64,000 nt of DNA from Lepidurus packardi (Eukaryota > Arthropoda > Branchiopoda > Notostraca > Triopsidae). The stretch covers positions 496,001 to 560,000 of the forward strand of contig JAKZAN010000007.1 of assembly GCA_023053545.1 (NCBI GenBank), written 5' to 3'. Under the pieces are notes generated by a model. The model searched no databases. It worked only from the letters and a program-made list of their open reading frames with translations, and was not told where the DNA came from. Positions 36,997 to 49,214 of the stretch are shown one piece after another. Within the stretch, counting starts at the first letter, position 1; each line of letters starts with the position of its first letter. A program made the translations under genes and the position numbers.

Positions 36997-38144
36997 ATGC
37001 CACCAGTAATAGAAACTCAACATCTGGCGGCAGGTATATTTTGTTTATTAATGTGTTTCTAGCTTATTAAGGTGCCAGTAATCCACACAAACATGTTGAC
37101 CAAGGCCAAATTTAGTATCGACGCTATATGTCTCGTTTCCACTAGTTGGGTTGTTAAATCGATAACTGGAAGAGAGGTTTATTCAAAACGATGTTTCTTT
37201 TACAGGCTCTGCTGCTCCAAATAACCCAGCACTTTTGCGGCTTTATAGTATGAGGTATTGCCCTTATGCCCAACGTACCCGGCTGGTTCTTGAGGCAAAA
37301 AATATAAAGTATGATAACCGCAAGCAATTGACTTTTTATTTAAGTACGTTATAAGGCGTATCTGATAGGTATGAAGTGGTGAATATAAACTTGATGAGTA
37401 AACCAGAATGGTATTTTGCCAAGAATCCGTTGGGCAAAGTACCGTGTTTGGATCTGCTCGGCGGTGAGCTGATCTTTGAGAGTCTAATCACAGCCGATTA
37501 TCTTGATGAAGCTTATCCTGATACTAGACCTTTGCACTCGAAAGATCTTGTGCGGAAGGCTCAAGATCGAATGTTTATGGAACTTTTCAATAAAGCAAGT
37601 AGACTGTTTTTATACATAGAGTAGTTTTATATAACCGTTAAATTTCTTAATTAGATATCAGGTCCACTGTACAAGCTCTACCGTAGCGAAGATGAAGAAA
37701 CGCGCGAGAAGTTGTTAGCCGAGTTAGCTGATGGTGTAACCATTTTTGAAACGGAACTTACTAAACGAGGCAGCCAATTTTTTGCAGGTAATTTCATTTG
37801 CGCAACTTTCGTTGAGAATTATATATTATTCGACGGAACCCGGTTTACAGGGGATCAACCCGGCATGCTGGATTACATGATTTGGCCATGGTGTGAACGT
37901 TTACCAGCTGCTCGCATGATGTTGGAAGGAGCTGATTTTGCTCAGGACAAGTTTCCCAAAATGGTAAAGTATAGCCCTTATAAAACTCAAGAAATTCATT
38001 ACAATGTCGTTGTGATAGTTGACATGGGGTAAGAATATGAAGGAAGATCCAGCAGTGAAAGCTACTTACTTCTCCCCGGAAATTCACTGCAAATTTATTA
38101 AAAGTCACTTGGCCGGCAAGCCTGATTATGATATGGAAAATTAG
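36997..38144 (+). CDS. GSTO: Omega-class glutathione S-transferase
   Basis: Six exons: 36997-37033, 37206-37308, 37369-37594, 37655-37787, 37851-37963 and 38019-38144, giving 245 residues, the usual length for the class. The thioredoxin-fold half carries [14 protein letters not shown], with Cys31 in the position of the omega active-site cysteine. KVPCLD and [12 protein letters not shown] follow as the glutathione-binding region. The all-helical C-terminal half contains [12 protein letters not shown]. Omega enzymes act as thiol transferases and dehydroascorbate reductases in the cytosol. Intron 3 uses GC rather than GT as donor (37595-37596). The gene starts 547 bp after the myotubularin stop, on the same strand. 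Confidence 0.93.
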
Positions 38145-38163
38145 GTATCACAAGTACGATAAG

Positions 38164-38169
38164 AATAAA
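38164..38169 (+). terminator. Polyadenylation signal AATAAA, GST gene
   Basis: A canonical AATAAA sits 20 bp after the stop codon, implying a very short 3'UTR. Confidence 0.6.
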
Positions 38170-40335
38170 ATAGGCGTACGTGCTTTTTGAACTGTACTTG
38201 GCGTAGTTTTCCCTAGCTTCCTACAGATAGGCCAGTTTTCTTATGATATTAAAAGGAGCTGGCTGTTTATCTGACGGAAGGTCTATTGAACAATGCTGTT
38301 GATTTTACTCGAACAGTTATTACAGTGTAAGACGGTGATTATACATAGCCTCTTTATTTCCGAACATAGCCCGTAGAAAAGAAAAAGCTCCGTTTCTCGG
38401 TGTAGTTACCTCGAACAAGTTTTGAAGAACAGTGGCAAAACATTAAGAGTATTTCAAGTCGGTGAATAAGTATCAGTACATCTGTGCGCTTATGCCTTGT
38501 TTGTTTTCCTATATTTGGTTGGAATCCTATGAAAGCATTCAAAGCTCTTATTGACGAGCGGAGGAATGCTGTGTATGCACTTTTGCGTGGCGTACTTAGC
38601 ATTTGCCACTCAGCGTAATCGCTTTCATGTCTGTTTTTTCCGTATCTTATGTAAACGTGGACAAAGAAGCCTTGGAAAGAGGATGTAGTGATTCCCCTGA
38701 AATTGCATCTGTATATATTTTCTTAATGTTGTGCTCTTTCTTCAAGTCGCGACGACTTCTCGAGTTGCGCTGTGTAGCCAACATTAAACCGAAGTTATTT
38801 GAAAACTGATGGGCAATTCTTTCGAAATTTATGAACTAGTCGGATCCGCGTTCTGTTCTTTTTAAATTCGCTATCTGAAAGCTTTTCATTACCCGAAACA
38901 CTAGTGCTGTTTTCCAACAACTCCCCCGAAATTTTCGACTTCTTCTCTTTACATAGTTCGGAGCGCTCATTTGCATATGTCGCGGTCGACCCGCGCTCTG
39001 AATAGTTTGTTGTTAAATTCCTCTCGTATTTCTTCCTTGGTTGACAGAGCGAAGCAAATGAAGCCGTTGTCTTGTTCTTCTCCCTTTTCCATCACGAATT
39101 CAGTGCTTGGATCGTATGTAGGCTAAAACATGCCAGAAACGTTATAGGGTATCCGTAATACAATTTTTTTAGGAGTCATGTGTGCATCACCCTTAATTAT
39201 GGATATTCACGTCACTTACATTATTCAAACGCCCGGTGCCAGGTTTTTATTTCTACGGATGTTTTGTGAATTTTAGATTCGTTAGATACCTGTCGCAGTA
39301 TTCCAGGGCTTACACTTAAATAAGAGATGGCTTAAGCTTAAGTAGCTCCTTGGTGTACTTGCATTAATACTAAAGAAACATGGAAAGGAGTGCACCCATA
39401 GTGCGTGGGCTATGACGAATGCCCGAAATGTTCGTAATTATCCGTACTTTGCCAGCACTTGGAACGGGTTCATTTCTTACCGTACTTATACCCTTAATTA
39501 CGAGCCCTAACTTATCATTCACTCAGATGGAAAAGCGTTGATGGAGAGATCGACGTCTATTCATGCCCGTGTTATTTGTCAAGAAAAGGTCTTTTTACGA
39601 TTACGTTAAGAAGCCGTTGTGAAACCCGAAGTGATTGGAAAAGCCCCGGGTATTTAGCCCCATATAGAGCTTGATTGACACTCGTTCACAACTTTTCTCC
39701 TCCATTATATACGCTCAGTATACGTCAAGCAAGACTCTTGCGTCTTCTGCTCTACGATGCCATGTAAAGTTTCCACTCAGAGTAGCTGGTCCAGAACTTG
39801 AGAAGCGTATTAGAACACTTTCGGTAGAAAGGGGCGTGGTTTGGAATCTTTGCGATGAAATTTTCCGTACTCCGTAGGCGGACCCGAGTTCCATAAACGC
39901 TGCCTATTCTCCAGTGCTCGGGTCAGTAAGCGACCTTACCGTGACCCGAACTGAGTGAAACCAGCTATTTGCTTTGTGACTAGTCAACGAGTATATAACT
40001 ACGGTCATTTCAACAGAAGTAAGCAAGATCTTTCGGCAGAATGCCACTTTGTGTTGTTTCTTTCCGACTGTATAACTGGAAAGCAATTTGTGACCAAGAG
40101 ATTTACTCTGCGCAACCATACATGTTTCCATTAGGATGGGAAAAAATTGCAGCAGCTTTTACTGTCTTTAAGAATAATGCAGCTTTTATTGTACGGTCCG
40201 CAGAAATGTTGCACATCGGAACATTCGGAAGTGGTCGCATAGTAAAGATTTGCATGCAAACATGTACTTGATCAACTGGTGCTGTATTATTCAGTTAAGT
40301 TTATTTATATAGTTGTTGTACAGGCTGCTGTAAGT
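38170..40335. other. Intergenic region upstream of the FMRFamide gene
   Basis: No coding exon is recognised. A splice acceptor (TTGTTGTACAG) ends about 14 bp before the FMRFamide start codon, so a non-coding first exon should lie here. A TATATAA at 39992-39998 is a possible core promoter, but a matching start site is not clear. Confidence 0.35.
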
Positions 40336-41064
40336 ATGAGAGGAGCTAAGCATTCCGCCGTATCCGCACTCTTGTTCGCTATAACCTGCGCTCATGTCAT
40401 GAAACCCTGCTTCCCATCACCACTCAAGTGGAATCTGAATGCGTTGGCGAATGACAAATGGTATCCTCTCGCTACAAGCACGAATAAACCCAACTTGCCG
40501 CAGACCCCGTCTGACCGACTGCAGGAGTTCCAGCACCAAATCGTCCAAGATATGGTTAAAAGCATCAAGTTGGGAGAAGCGTATGGCTCGTTCAAGGAAG
40601 TAGTCGATTATTATGCATCGCTTCAACACGCCGGAAACCAAACTGAACTTCCGGGGGCTAAAGATTTCGACGCCGTTCCATTCATCCAAAAGAGGGAAGA
40701 GTATAGCCCTGGAAAATTTGGTCACTCGCTTGTATCCGAAGACGGCCGCAGCAGTTTATTTCGGCGCAGCGCTTTGGACAAAAATTTCATCCGTTTTGGA
40801 AGAAGTGACCGTCAGAAAACCATTCCAGAAGCATTCCAGCAAGAATATGATAATGATGGAAGCGATTATGAGCTTGTTACCACGGAGGAACCTCTTCATT
40901 TCGACCGTTCACAACGTAGTCTAACTTCCAATTTTCTTCGCTTTGGCCGTAGTTTTTATCCGCATTTCTTCAACGAGGACCGTAAGTTACGTGCTAAATT
41001 CTTACGTCCTGGCCGCAGTCTAACATCCAATTTTCTGCGATTTGGACGAGCATCGTCAACTTAA
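40336..41064 (+). CDS. FMRFamide-like neuropeptide precursor
   Basis: A single coding exon of 242 residues. It opens with a signal peptide (about 1-25, MRGAKHSAVSALLFAITCAH) in front of a secreted prohormone. Peptide units ending in Gly-Arg, the amidation and cleavage signal, are SALDKNFIRFG (145-155, after RR), SLTSNFLRFG (195-204), AKFLRPG (220-226) and a second SLTSNFLRFG (228-237). Cleavage is mostly at single Arg, and spacers are acidic. Mature products would be two identical SLTSNFLRFamides, one -NFIRFamide and one aberrant -FLRPamide. Extended N-terminal FLRF/FIRFamides are typical of arthropod FMRFamide genes, released from neurons and neurohemal organs to act on G-protein receptors. 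Upstream in-frame codons (40279) precede a likely 5'UTR acceptor, so ATG 40336 is preferred. Confidence 0.9.
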   Translation: MRGAKHSAVSALLFAITCAHVMKPCFPSPLKWNLNALANDKWYPLATSTNKPNLPQTPSDRLQEFQHQIVQDMVKSIKLGEAYGSFKEVVDYYASLQHAGNQTELPGAKDFDAVPFIQKREEYSPGKFGHSLVSEDGRSSLFRRSALDKNFIRFGRSDRQKTIPEAFQQEYDNDGSDYELVTTEEPLHFDRSQRSLTSNFLRFGRSFYPHFFNEDRKLRAKFLRPGRSLTSNFLRFGRASST

Positions 41065-41334
41065 AGCTCCACTCTCTTGGGGTCATTCTAGTCTGCCATT
41101 CTGTGTCATAAGCTAACGTTTTTCTTGACGTTCCATTTCAGTCCCATTATGTTAGTTCTCTATATAAAAAAACAGAATGGGCAAAGGTCCCAACAATCAA
41201 GCCGAGGGAGAAAAGGAAGAAAAGTTCCGCAATTTATGCCTTCCTTGGTAGACTTCTCCCCACCAAAAAAAAACAAAACAAAAAAAACTCGTGCCCTTGC
41301 ACGCTCAATATATTTGACTGTATCTATATAAATC

Positions 41335-41340
41335 AATAAA
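41335..41340 (+). terminator. Polyadenylation signal AATAAA, FMRFamide gene
   Basis: The first canonical AATAAA after the stop at 41064, 271 bp downstream. Confidence 0.5.
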
Positions 41341-41890
41341 TTCGGTGGCAAACATTTGTCCCGAATTTTCGGTTCTAGACAAAAATTACTTAAAACTCAG
41401 CGTTCAACTTAGAGAATCGGCAAGGCGCCGCCATCACTCCTTTTCTTGGCTCTTGAAAGTTGTTTCGACTTAATCAATGTTCTCTGCTCTAGAAGAAAAG
41501 ACGTACGTATGTGCATAGAGTGTATGGTAAATCTCCCCATGGAGTTGTGGAAATTTATTTTCCTTTTGTTTAGTTGGGTTGGGTTTTTAGATGTTTTAGG
41601 ACCGCATTTTAAGGCGAAATCTCAGCCAAAATCACAACCACTTCACTATCGGATTTTCTTCGCGATGAGCATCACCATCACAATGGACGACTAATGGCTA
41701 AAATTTCAGGCATTCCCAAGCGTACACTACTTCGTACATGCTGGCATTGCTGTGATTATGTGATGAAGCTGAGGGGGCATTCCATAAATGAGCGTATATA
41801 CAACTCACCCGTGCCTATTCTAATTTTTTATAATATGGGTAAGTTTTGCAGAAAAAGTAAACAAACTCTTAGTTTTTCATGTTGGTTGTA

Positions 41891-41896
41891 TTTATT
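41891..41896 (-). terminator. Polyadenylation signal, CUB-trypsin gene
   Basis: TTTATT on the plus strand, AATAAA on the gene strand, about 100 bp past the stop codon at 41994. Confidence 0.5.
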
Positions 41897-41993
41897 ATTT
41901 CGTCAGACTTGGCAAGCTTTAAATAACACTTCGCGAATGAGTTATTGCCTCAGTTCCGTCGCCGATTTAATTTACAGGCTGCTATCTATCAAA

Positions 41994-43775
<1,782 letters not shown>

Positions 43776-43829
43776 GGCGACTCAACGACTCATTGAGCCA
43801 GGCTCTGCAGCAGTTCTCTGAACGACTAC

Positions 43830-43858
43830 ACTGCGTTCTGCGCGTATAGGTTATTATA
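43830..43858 (-). promoter_or_regulatory. Candidate TATA/Inr core promoter, CUB-trypsin gene
   Basis: On the gene strand TATAATAA (43858-43851) lies 26 bp ahead of a CAGT initiator-like site (A at 43832). That would give a 5'UTR of about 57 bases. Spacing is right for an arthropod TATA promoter, but this rests on motif and distance only. Confidence 0.4.
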
Positions 43859-44607
43859 GGTGAATAGTTGTTAAAAAGACATGTAGATTCAGGTGTTCCA
43901 GGTGGTACTTATTCTCGACACCGTGAAGGGCGCCCTTCCCCTGCAAAACTAAGTCAATGTCAACATCCAATGTAATTATATCTATACATTATTATAGTTT
44001 CGTCTTTGTGGCCTTAATTGCTCCTTACAATTGCTACCTGCCCGACTCAACTTGAATCTCTATTAACTCTTCGAAAGTCAAGACGCAAATTAATGCCTGC
44101 GCCTGACATCCATTGATAAGATCTCGAACTTGATTAAAAACGAAGCGTAGTCTGTCGTCATCCATGATAATTATCACAATTTGTACACGTTTGGAAAATG
44201 AAAAAACTGCACTTTTGAAAAACATGTGCACAGGATGTATGCAGACCCGTAAAAGATGGTCCACACGCGACGTGTTAAGGACAACAGGTATTATTATTTA
44301 GATGACGGAAGCAGTAGCTTCCTTTAGAATAGTTACTAAGGTGGAAATATTTTCTATTTAACCCTGACCTAACAATAAACTACACACCTAAGTAAAGAAA
44401 AACAAAATTCTATATATTGAAGGGACTCGACAGTAGAATCCATGTCTGCTGTAATACACCGAACGGGGGAAAACAAAAATTGAGGAATAGGGACGTAAAC
44501 TGTACATAAATTAAACAGCGAACATATTAACATGGGTTACAGAAAAAATAGTATCTGTTCTTGGATTCAGCTTGAAGTTTTGGTGATTGCACTTGGGGTC
44601 CGAGACA

Positions 44608-45478
44608 TCAACTCTTGATAGTATCTGTCTGAATCTCCTTTTCCTCTGTAACAGTTCCTCTGTGGAGTAATGACTTGCGGACTGAACCGTTGTGCGAGGA
44701 AATTTCAAGTAATTCTCGTAAGCCCTGATTGCGCATAAAAATTCATTACTTTGCAAGCAATTGCAATAAAAATCCCTTACTTTATTTTCAGTCATTAAGC
44801 GAGAAAACAACTCTGCTTGTCGTGGTATGGCCTCGTCGTCTACTGTAACAGCCTTTTGCATAACAGCGGCCATTTCGCAAATTTTATCCGCTTGTTCTTG
44901 CAAGACCTAAATCGAAGGCAAAACCAGTTTTGGCTTATTTTTATGGATACGATTTCGCCTACCTGGCTTTCGACGGGCTTTGCGACTGGCTTCCTCTTCT
45001 CTTCAATCAATTGAGAGACATGTTGCCTGTACTTGGACATGATCAATTCCATAGCATTTTGGTGTTCTTCTAATGCTGCCCGAAGTTCTCGGTTCTCGGA
45101 CTGCAATTCTCGGAGCTGGCGACTTTCTTGTTGAATCGTAGCTACCAGTGCTGCGTGTGGGCGTTGATGGACAACTTCGTTCAACTCGTTGAAGTTGTCC
45201 TGAAGCTGGAAGCAATGGAATATAAATTGTTACTTCCAATGAAAGCATTAATAATGAAACAAACTTCTTTCATGGCATCAACTTGACGAAACATGGCTTG
45301 CGCCTGTGAAATCAACATATCGGCTGAAGATTCGTCATCTTTAAGACGGCCAGCAAGTCGTTTTGCGTCAAACAGCAGCTGCTGAACTGACAGGGGCATT
45401 GGGGCACTAGAAATAATGAAATGTTAACAATAGTAACTAAAGTAAAAGACCTTGTATATACCCGTTTTCCTGTCGCAT
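44608..45478 (-). CDS. Fgop2: FGFR1OP2/SIKE-family coiled-coil protein
   Basis: Five minus-strand exons: 45478-45462, 45406-45265, 45205-44963, 44906-44781 and 44724-44608, giving 214 residues. The first exon encodes only MRQEN plus two bases. The protein is almost entirely coiled coil. Family signature stretches are NELNEVVHQRP, QQESRQLRELQSENRELR, LEEHQNAMELIMSKYR, ADKICEMAAVMQKA and GLRELLEI, in the same order as vertebrate FGFR1OP2 and SIKE1 (about 207-253 residues). These proteins are adaptors of the STRIPAK phosphatase-kinase complex (family knowledge). The central block between the SKYR and ADKI motifs is shorter than in vertebrates. The gene is head-to-head with the mitochondrial DnaJ gene, 164 bp between start codons. 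Confidence 0.92.
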
Positions 45479-45642
45479 TCAAGAAGTCAAAAATTGTTTT
45501 GCCTCTTCAGAACGGGAGTAACTTGACAAGGTTACTAACCAAACACACGGGAACAGTCTGGTTACTTATCCAAATAATAGGTGGCAAGAGAGTATAAAAT
45601 AGTTCTTCCTTTGCTAAATAGATGGCTTTCTAATAAGAAAAT
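45479..45642. promoter_or_regulatory. Shared divergent promoter region, Fgop2-like / DNAJA3-like
   Basis: Only 164 bp separate the two start codons, so both promoters must lie here or overlap the genes. A TATAAAAT at 45593-45600 sits 42 bp upstream of the DnaJ ATG and could serve that gene. No counterpart is obvious for the minus-strand gene. Confidence 0.5.
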
Positions 45643-48014
45643 ATGGCAGCAACGAGGATGGGGATGTGGGCTTTTGCCATGCCTGTTCGATTCGGAACGG
45701 TAAATATATATACAAGGATAAATTCTAGCACTTGGAAGATAAACTCTCGACAATTTACCATATGCATTACCTGCCAAAGCCATTGCAGGTCGCATTTCGA
45801 CAAAACTTGTTTTTTGGGAGCAAGTAAATCCACCAATTTTACAGGTATGCTATATTATTATTATTGTATTTTGTTCTAAATTGCAACGTTAATTTTAAGA
45901 TTCGTATTCAAAGTAAATTTAAATGAAACTTGGAATTATTTTTTTAGGTATCTCGTTCATTGCACACAGGTCATTTCATACTAGTAGGGTACATGAGCAG
46001 AAGAAGAAAGATTATTATGAAATATTGGGAGTATCCAAGAATGCCTCGGCGAAAGACATAAAGAAGGCTTATTACCAACTTGCCAAAAAATTTCATCCTG
46101 ATACAAACAAGACGGACACAAATTCCAAGCAGAAATTTCATGAAGTTTCCGAAGCTTACGAGGTACGTTATTTTCTCATCTACCCAAAATGAAAAATACC
46201 ATGTCTGTTATCCCCTCTCCCTCCTAGGTTTTAAGTGACGACACTAAACGGAAAGAGTATGACACTTGGGGAGCTACTTCAGAACAAATGGGAATGGGTA
46301 GTGGAGCTGGACAACACGGCAGTGCTCAGGATTTTGCCAGAGCCAACGCGTGGAATTTCCAGTCCAATGTTGACCCTGAAGACTTATTTCGGCGAATTTT
46401 TGGCGATGCAGCTTTCGGAGGTGCACGCGGCGCGGGTTTTGCCAACGCTGAAGACTTCGCCGAGTCTCGGTTTGGATTTGGTGCTTCCCAAGAAGTAAGC
46501 TAAAAAACGATTTAGTGCCTTACCTGACCTTCAGCTCTGGTCTTGCGTTTATGAAATGATAATTTTATGACTGCTTGCTAGCTTGTGATGAACCTGACGT
46601 TTTCCCAAGCAGCTCGAGGTGTCAATAAAGATATTTCTTTAAACGTTGTGGACACTTGTCAAGTTTGTAGTGGTTCGCGATCCGAACCTGGCACCAAGGC
46701 AGTAAAATGTCCGTATTGCAATGGTACTGGCATGGAAACCATCTCTACAGGTACCAATGCAAATTTTGACAATGTCTTCTTCGCTTATCTACTTGATCTT
46801 TTCGTAGGTCCATTTGTGATGCGCACGACGTGTAGACGATGCTTAGGAACACGCATGTATGTTGCCAAACCATGTCGCGAGTGCGAAGGGAAGGGATCGA
46901 CGGTGCAAAGGAAAAAAGTCACGGTACCTGTTCCAGCAGGTACAGCAAGTTTTTTCGTGTTCCGTACCCATTCTTTACTCTCGTGTTCTAAAGGTGTGGA
47001 GGACGGTCAGACAGTTCGCATGCAAGTTGGGCAGAAAGAGGTTTTTATTACTTTCCGCGTTGAAAAGTCGGATTATTTCCGGCGCGATGGGGCAGATGTT
47101 CACACGGACGTATTCATATCTGTTGCACAAGCCGTTTTAGGAGGCAGTGCAAGAATTCAAGGCATTTACGAAGACTTGACATTACAGGTGGATTTCAGTA
47201 GCCAGTTGGAGCGTCTCTAACGTCTCAAACTTTTTTCAGATTCCTGCAGGCACTTCGTCGCATACAAGGATCCGTTTACCGGGCAAAGGGATGAAACGGG
47301 TCAGTTCGTTTGGTTACGGCGATCATTATGTTCATATTAAGCTAAAAGTCCCGGTTCGGTTGACGCCGCAACAAAAAGCTCTCATATTGGCGTACGCAGA
47401 GACTGAAGATGATACTCCTGGCACAGTGAGCGGAATTACGTATACCAAAGCAGGTAATTTCAGCATTATAATCATCACGGCTTGATTTTTAAAAGAGGGA
47501 GGGGATCAGTTATGTTGCAAATCGAAATTAGCATTGTAGTTGGGCTTTTATTTGAATTTTGTTAGGTAAGAAAAGTGGTTTGGATGAAGCCCAGTTTGCT
47601 GGCTCGGAGGAGCAAAGTGCGAGAGCAGAAGAGAGTGAAAGCAAAGGCGAAGGAATTCTTACGCGTATTAAAAAAGCCATATTTGGGTAAAAAGCTGTAT
47701 GAATTTCCTGCTAGTCTGACCTGTGAGTAAAGGATTTTTTTGTACAGAATACAGAGAGTTGACTTTGAATTTCTTCGCCTTTTGCTAAAACTTTTGGTCT
47801 TTGACTGGCTTAACTCAGGCTTGATGTTGTGTTGTTCGTAGCCATCTACTGCAAGTTCTAAGGCCTATTTTCTGTGTCTTGTCAAACAGGTCAAAAGCGA
47901 GTGACTGAAGATCCCGATGGAACGGTAGAAGAGTTGCGTTCAGCTTTGGATCCCGATGAGCCTCGTGTCAAAGATAAACAAGAGACACAAGCCACCTCCA
48001 AGTCAGCGACGTAA
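45643..48014 (+). CDS. DNAJA3: Mitochondrial DnaJ co-chaperone, DNAJA3/Tid
   Basis: Exons 45643-45844, 45948-46162, 46228-46494, 46582-46750, 46808-46939, 46994-47187, 47240-47453 and 47566-47690 give 505 residues (stop at 47688). It has a basic mitochondrial presequence (about 1-80) and a J domain with HPD at 117-119 (KKFHPDTNK). A Gly/Phe-rich linker follows, then four CxxCxG zinc repeats from residue 254 (CQVCSG, CPYCNG, CRRCLG, CRECEG) and the client-binding C-terminal domains. It should stimulate mitochondrial Hsp70 in protein folding. Splicing from 47664 to an exon at 47890-48014 keeps the frame and swaps the ending IKKAIFG for a 40-residue hydrophilic tail (538 residues in all). Its own AATAAA at 48091 supports a transcript reaching that far. 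Confidence 0.93.
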
Positions 48015-48090
48015 AGCCGTCTAGTGTAGCTGAGCCATCCTGTATTTTTATTAAAGTTATACCCATGCTGTATGCTTTCCAAGCCCATGT

Positions 48091-48096
48091 AATAAA
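48091..48096 (+). terminator. Polyadenylation signal AATAAA, DNAJA3 gene
   Basis: AATAAA 77 bp after the alternative stop at 48014, and the first canonical signal past either stop codon. Confidence 0.6.
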
Positions 48097-49214
48097 TTCC
48101 TAACTAGCTGAACACAGCGTCTTTCCTGGTTATTGATTTGCAATGCGCGCTGCTCCCACTTTTCGGTCGGTGTTGTAATAGGTTTTAACGCTTGGTGATG
48201 CTACCATCGGATGGATGTCGATCGTGAAGAAAATTTGGGGACTTACGAGGAAATACTAGGTTGCACTGTGATCAGCACAGGGGCAGCACTGTTAACCAAA
48301 GTTCGATTATTTTATTAAGTCTTTACAAATTAGCCGTTTAGTTCGTTAATAAATTCCATTTTATAAGTAAAGATTATCCAAGGGAATTTTGGAACGCACC
48401 AAGAACTCGGGCTTGCCTCATGTAGCTTTTGTAGGCCAGCTCCCCTTATGTAGGCCAGCCCAGCTCGTCTCCAGCCGCTGCGAGCGCTGCTATACGGTTT
48501 TCGACCCCTCGCTATTGGTTCGATCACCGTGCCCATCTTCCAAGCTCTCTCGACTTTGTGAACGTGATGGGAGTCGTGAAAACTGTCGAGTAAAGCTACG
48601 CGTCTTTCCCATTGTTTCCAGTGCCAGAATTTTAGTATTTTCGTGAAAAAGTGTTTGGGCATAACTCAAACTGTTAGCTTTAACGAACATGGACCATAAA
48701 TTACTAGGTGGACGTGAAAAGTTTTCCCCAAAAGACATTCTCACAACCTCCTTCCCTGGCTAGCCAGGATCTTTAGTTTTGGTGACGCACTGCGCCATTG
48801 ACGTCTTGTACAATATTTGGTATTTGCTGTTGTTCTAGGCCTAGATACCACATGTCTTGAAGTTCGCATGAATTGGAAAATATCGGTAAAACTGTGCATA
48901 CGGTCTTTAAGCTCGAAAGCCTATCAACCAGTCTCTCCTAGATAAACCACGTTGTGGTTGCTGTTCCTGACTGATTGTGACATGTTCTCCTCCAACACAC
49001 TGTACTTCAGGAACTCGGATTACAGTTTTATACTCGGTCCTGACCACATTGAACGCGTCTATTAACACCCCCCCCCCCCCCCCCCCCCCCAGTGCAATTG
49101 TTACTTGGTTTTGCATTAAGAGCAAGGACAAGGATTATGTCTAACTGAATCTCTGGGTGGGTCTGAGCAAAAATCCAAGGTGCCTTTTTACCTACTTGAC
49201 ACAATTTTCAAGCC
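48097..49214. other. Intergenic region, UBL3 promoter and 5'UTR
   Basis: No coding exon is supported. The UBL3 promoter should lie here. It includes a 23-C run at 49068-49090, about 125 bp before the UBL3 start codon. Confidence 0.4.
49068..49090 (+). repeat. Run of 23 C
   Basis: A homopolymer just upstream of the UBL3 start codon. G-rich on the minus strand. Confidence 0.9.

Noticed and set aside
45703-45780. Possible intron inside the first DNAJA3 exon (donor-like GTAAAT after residue 19)
   Set aside because: Every acceptor tested shifts the frame onto a stop. Reading through keeps a basic presequence in frame with the J domain.
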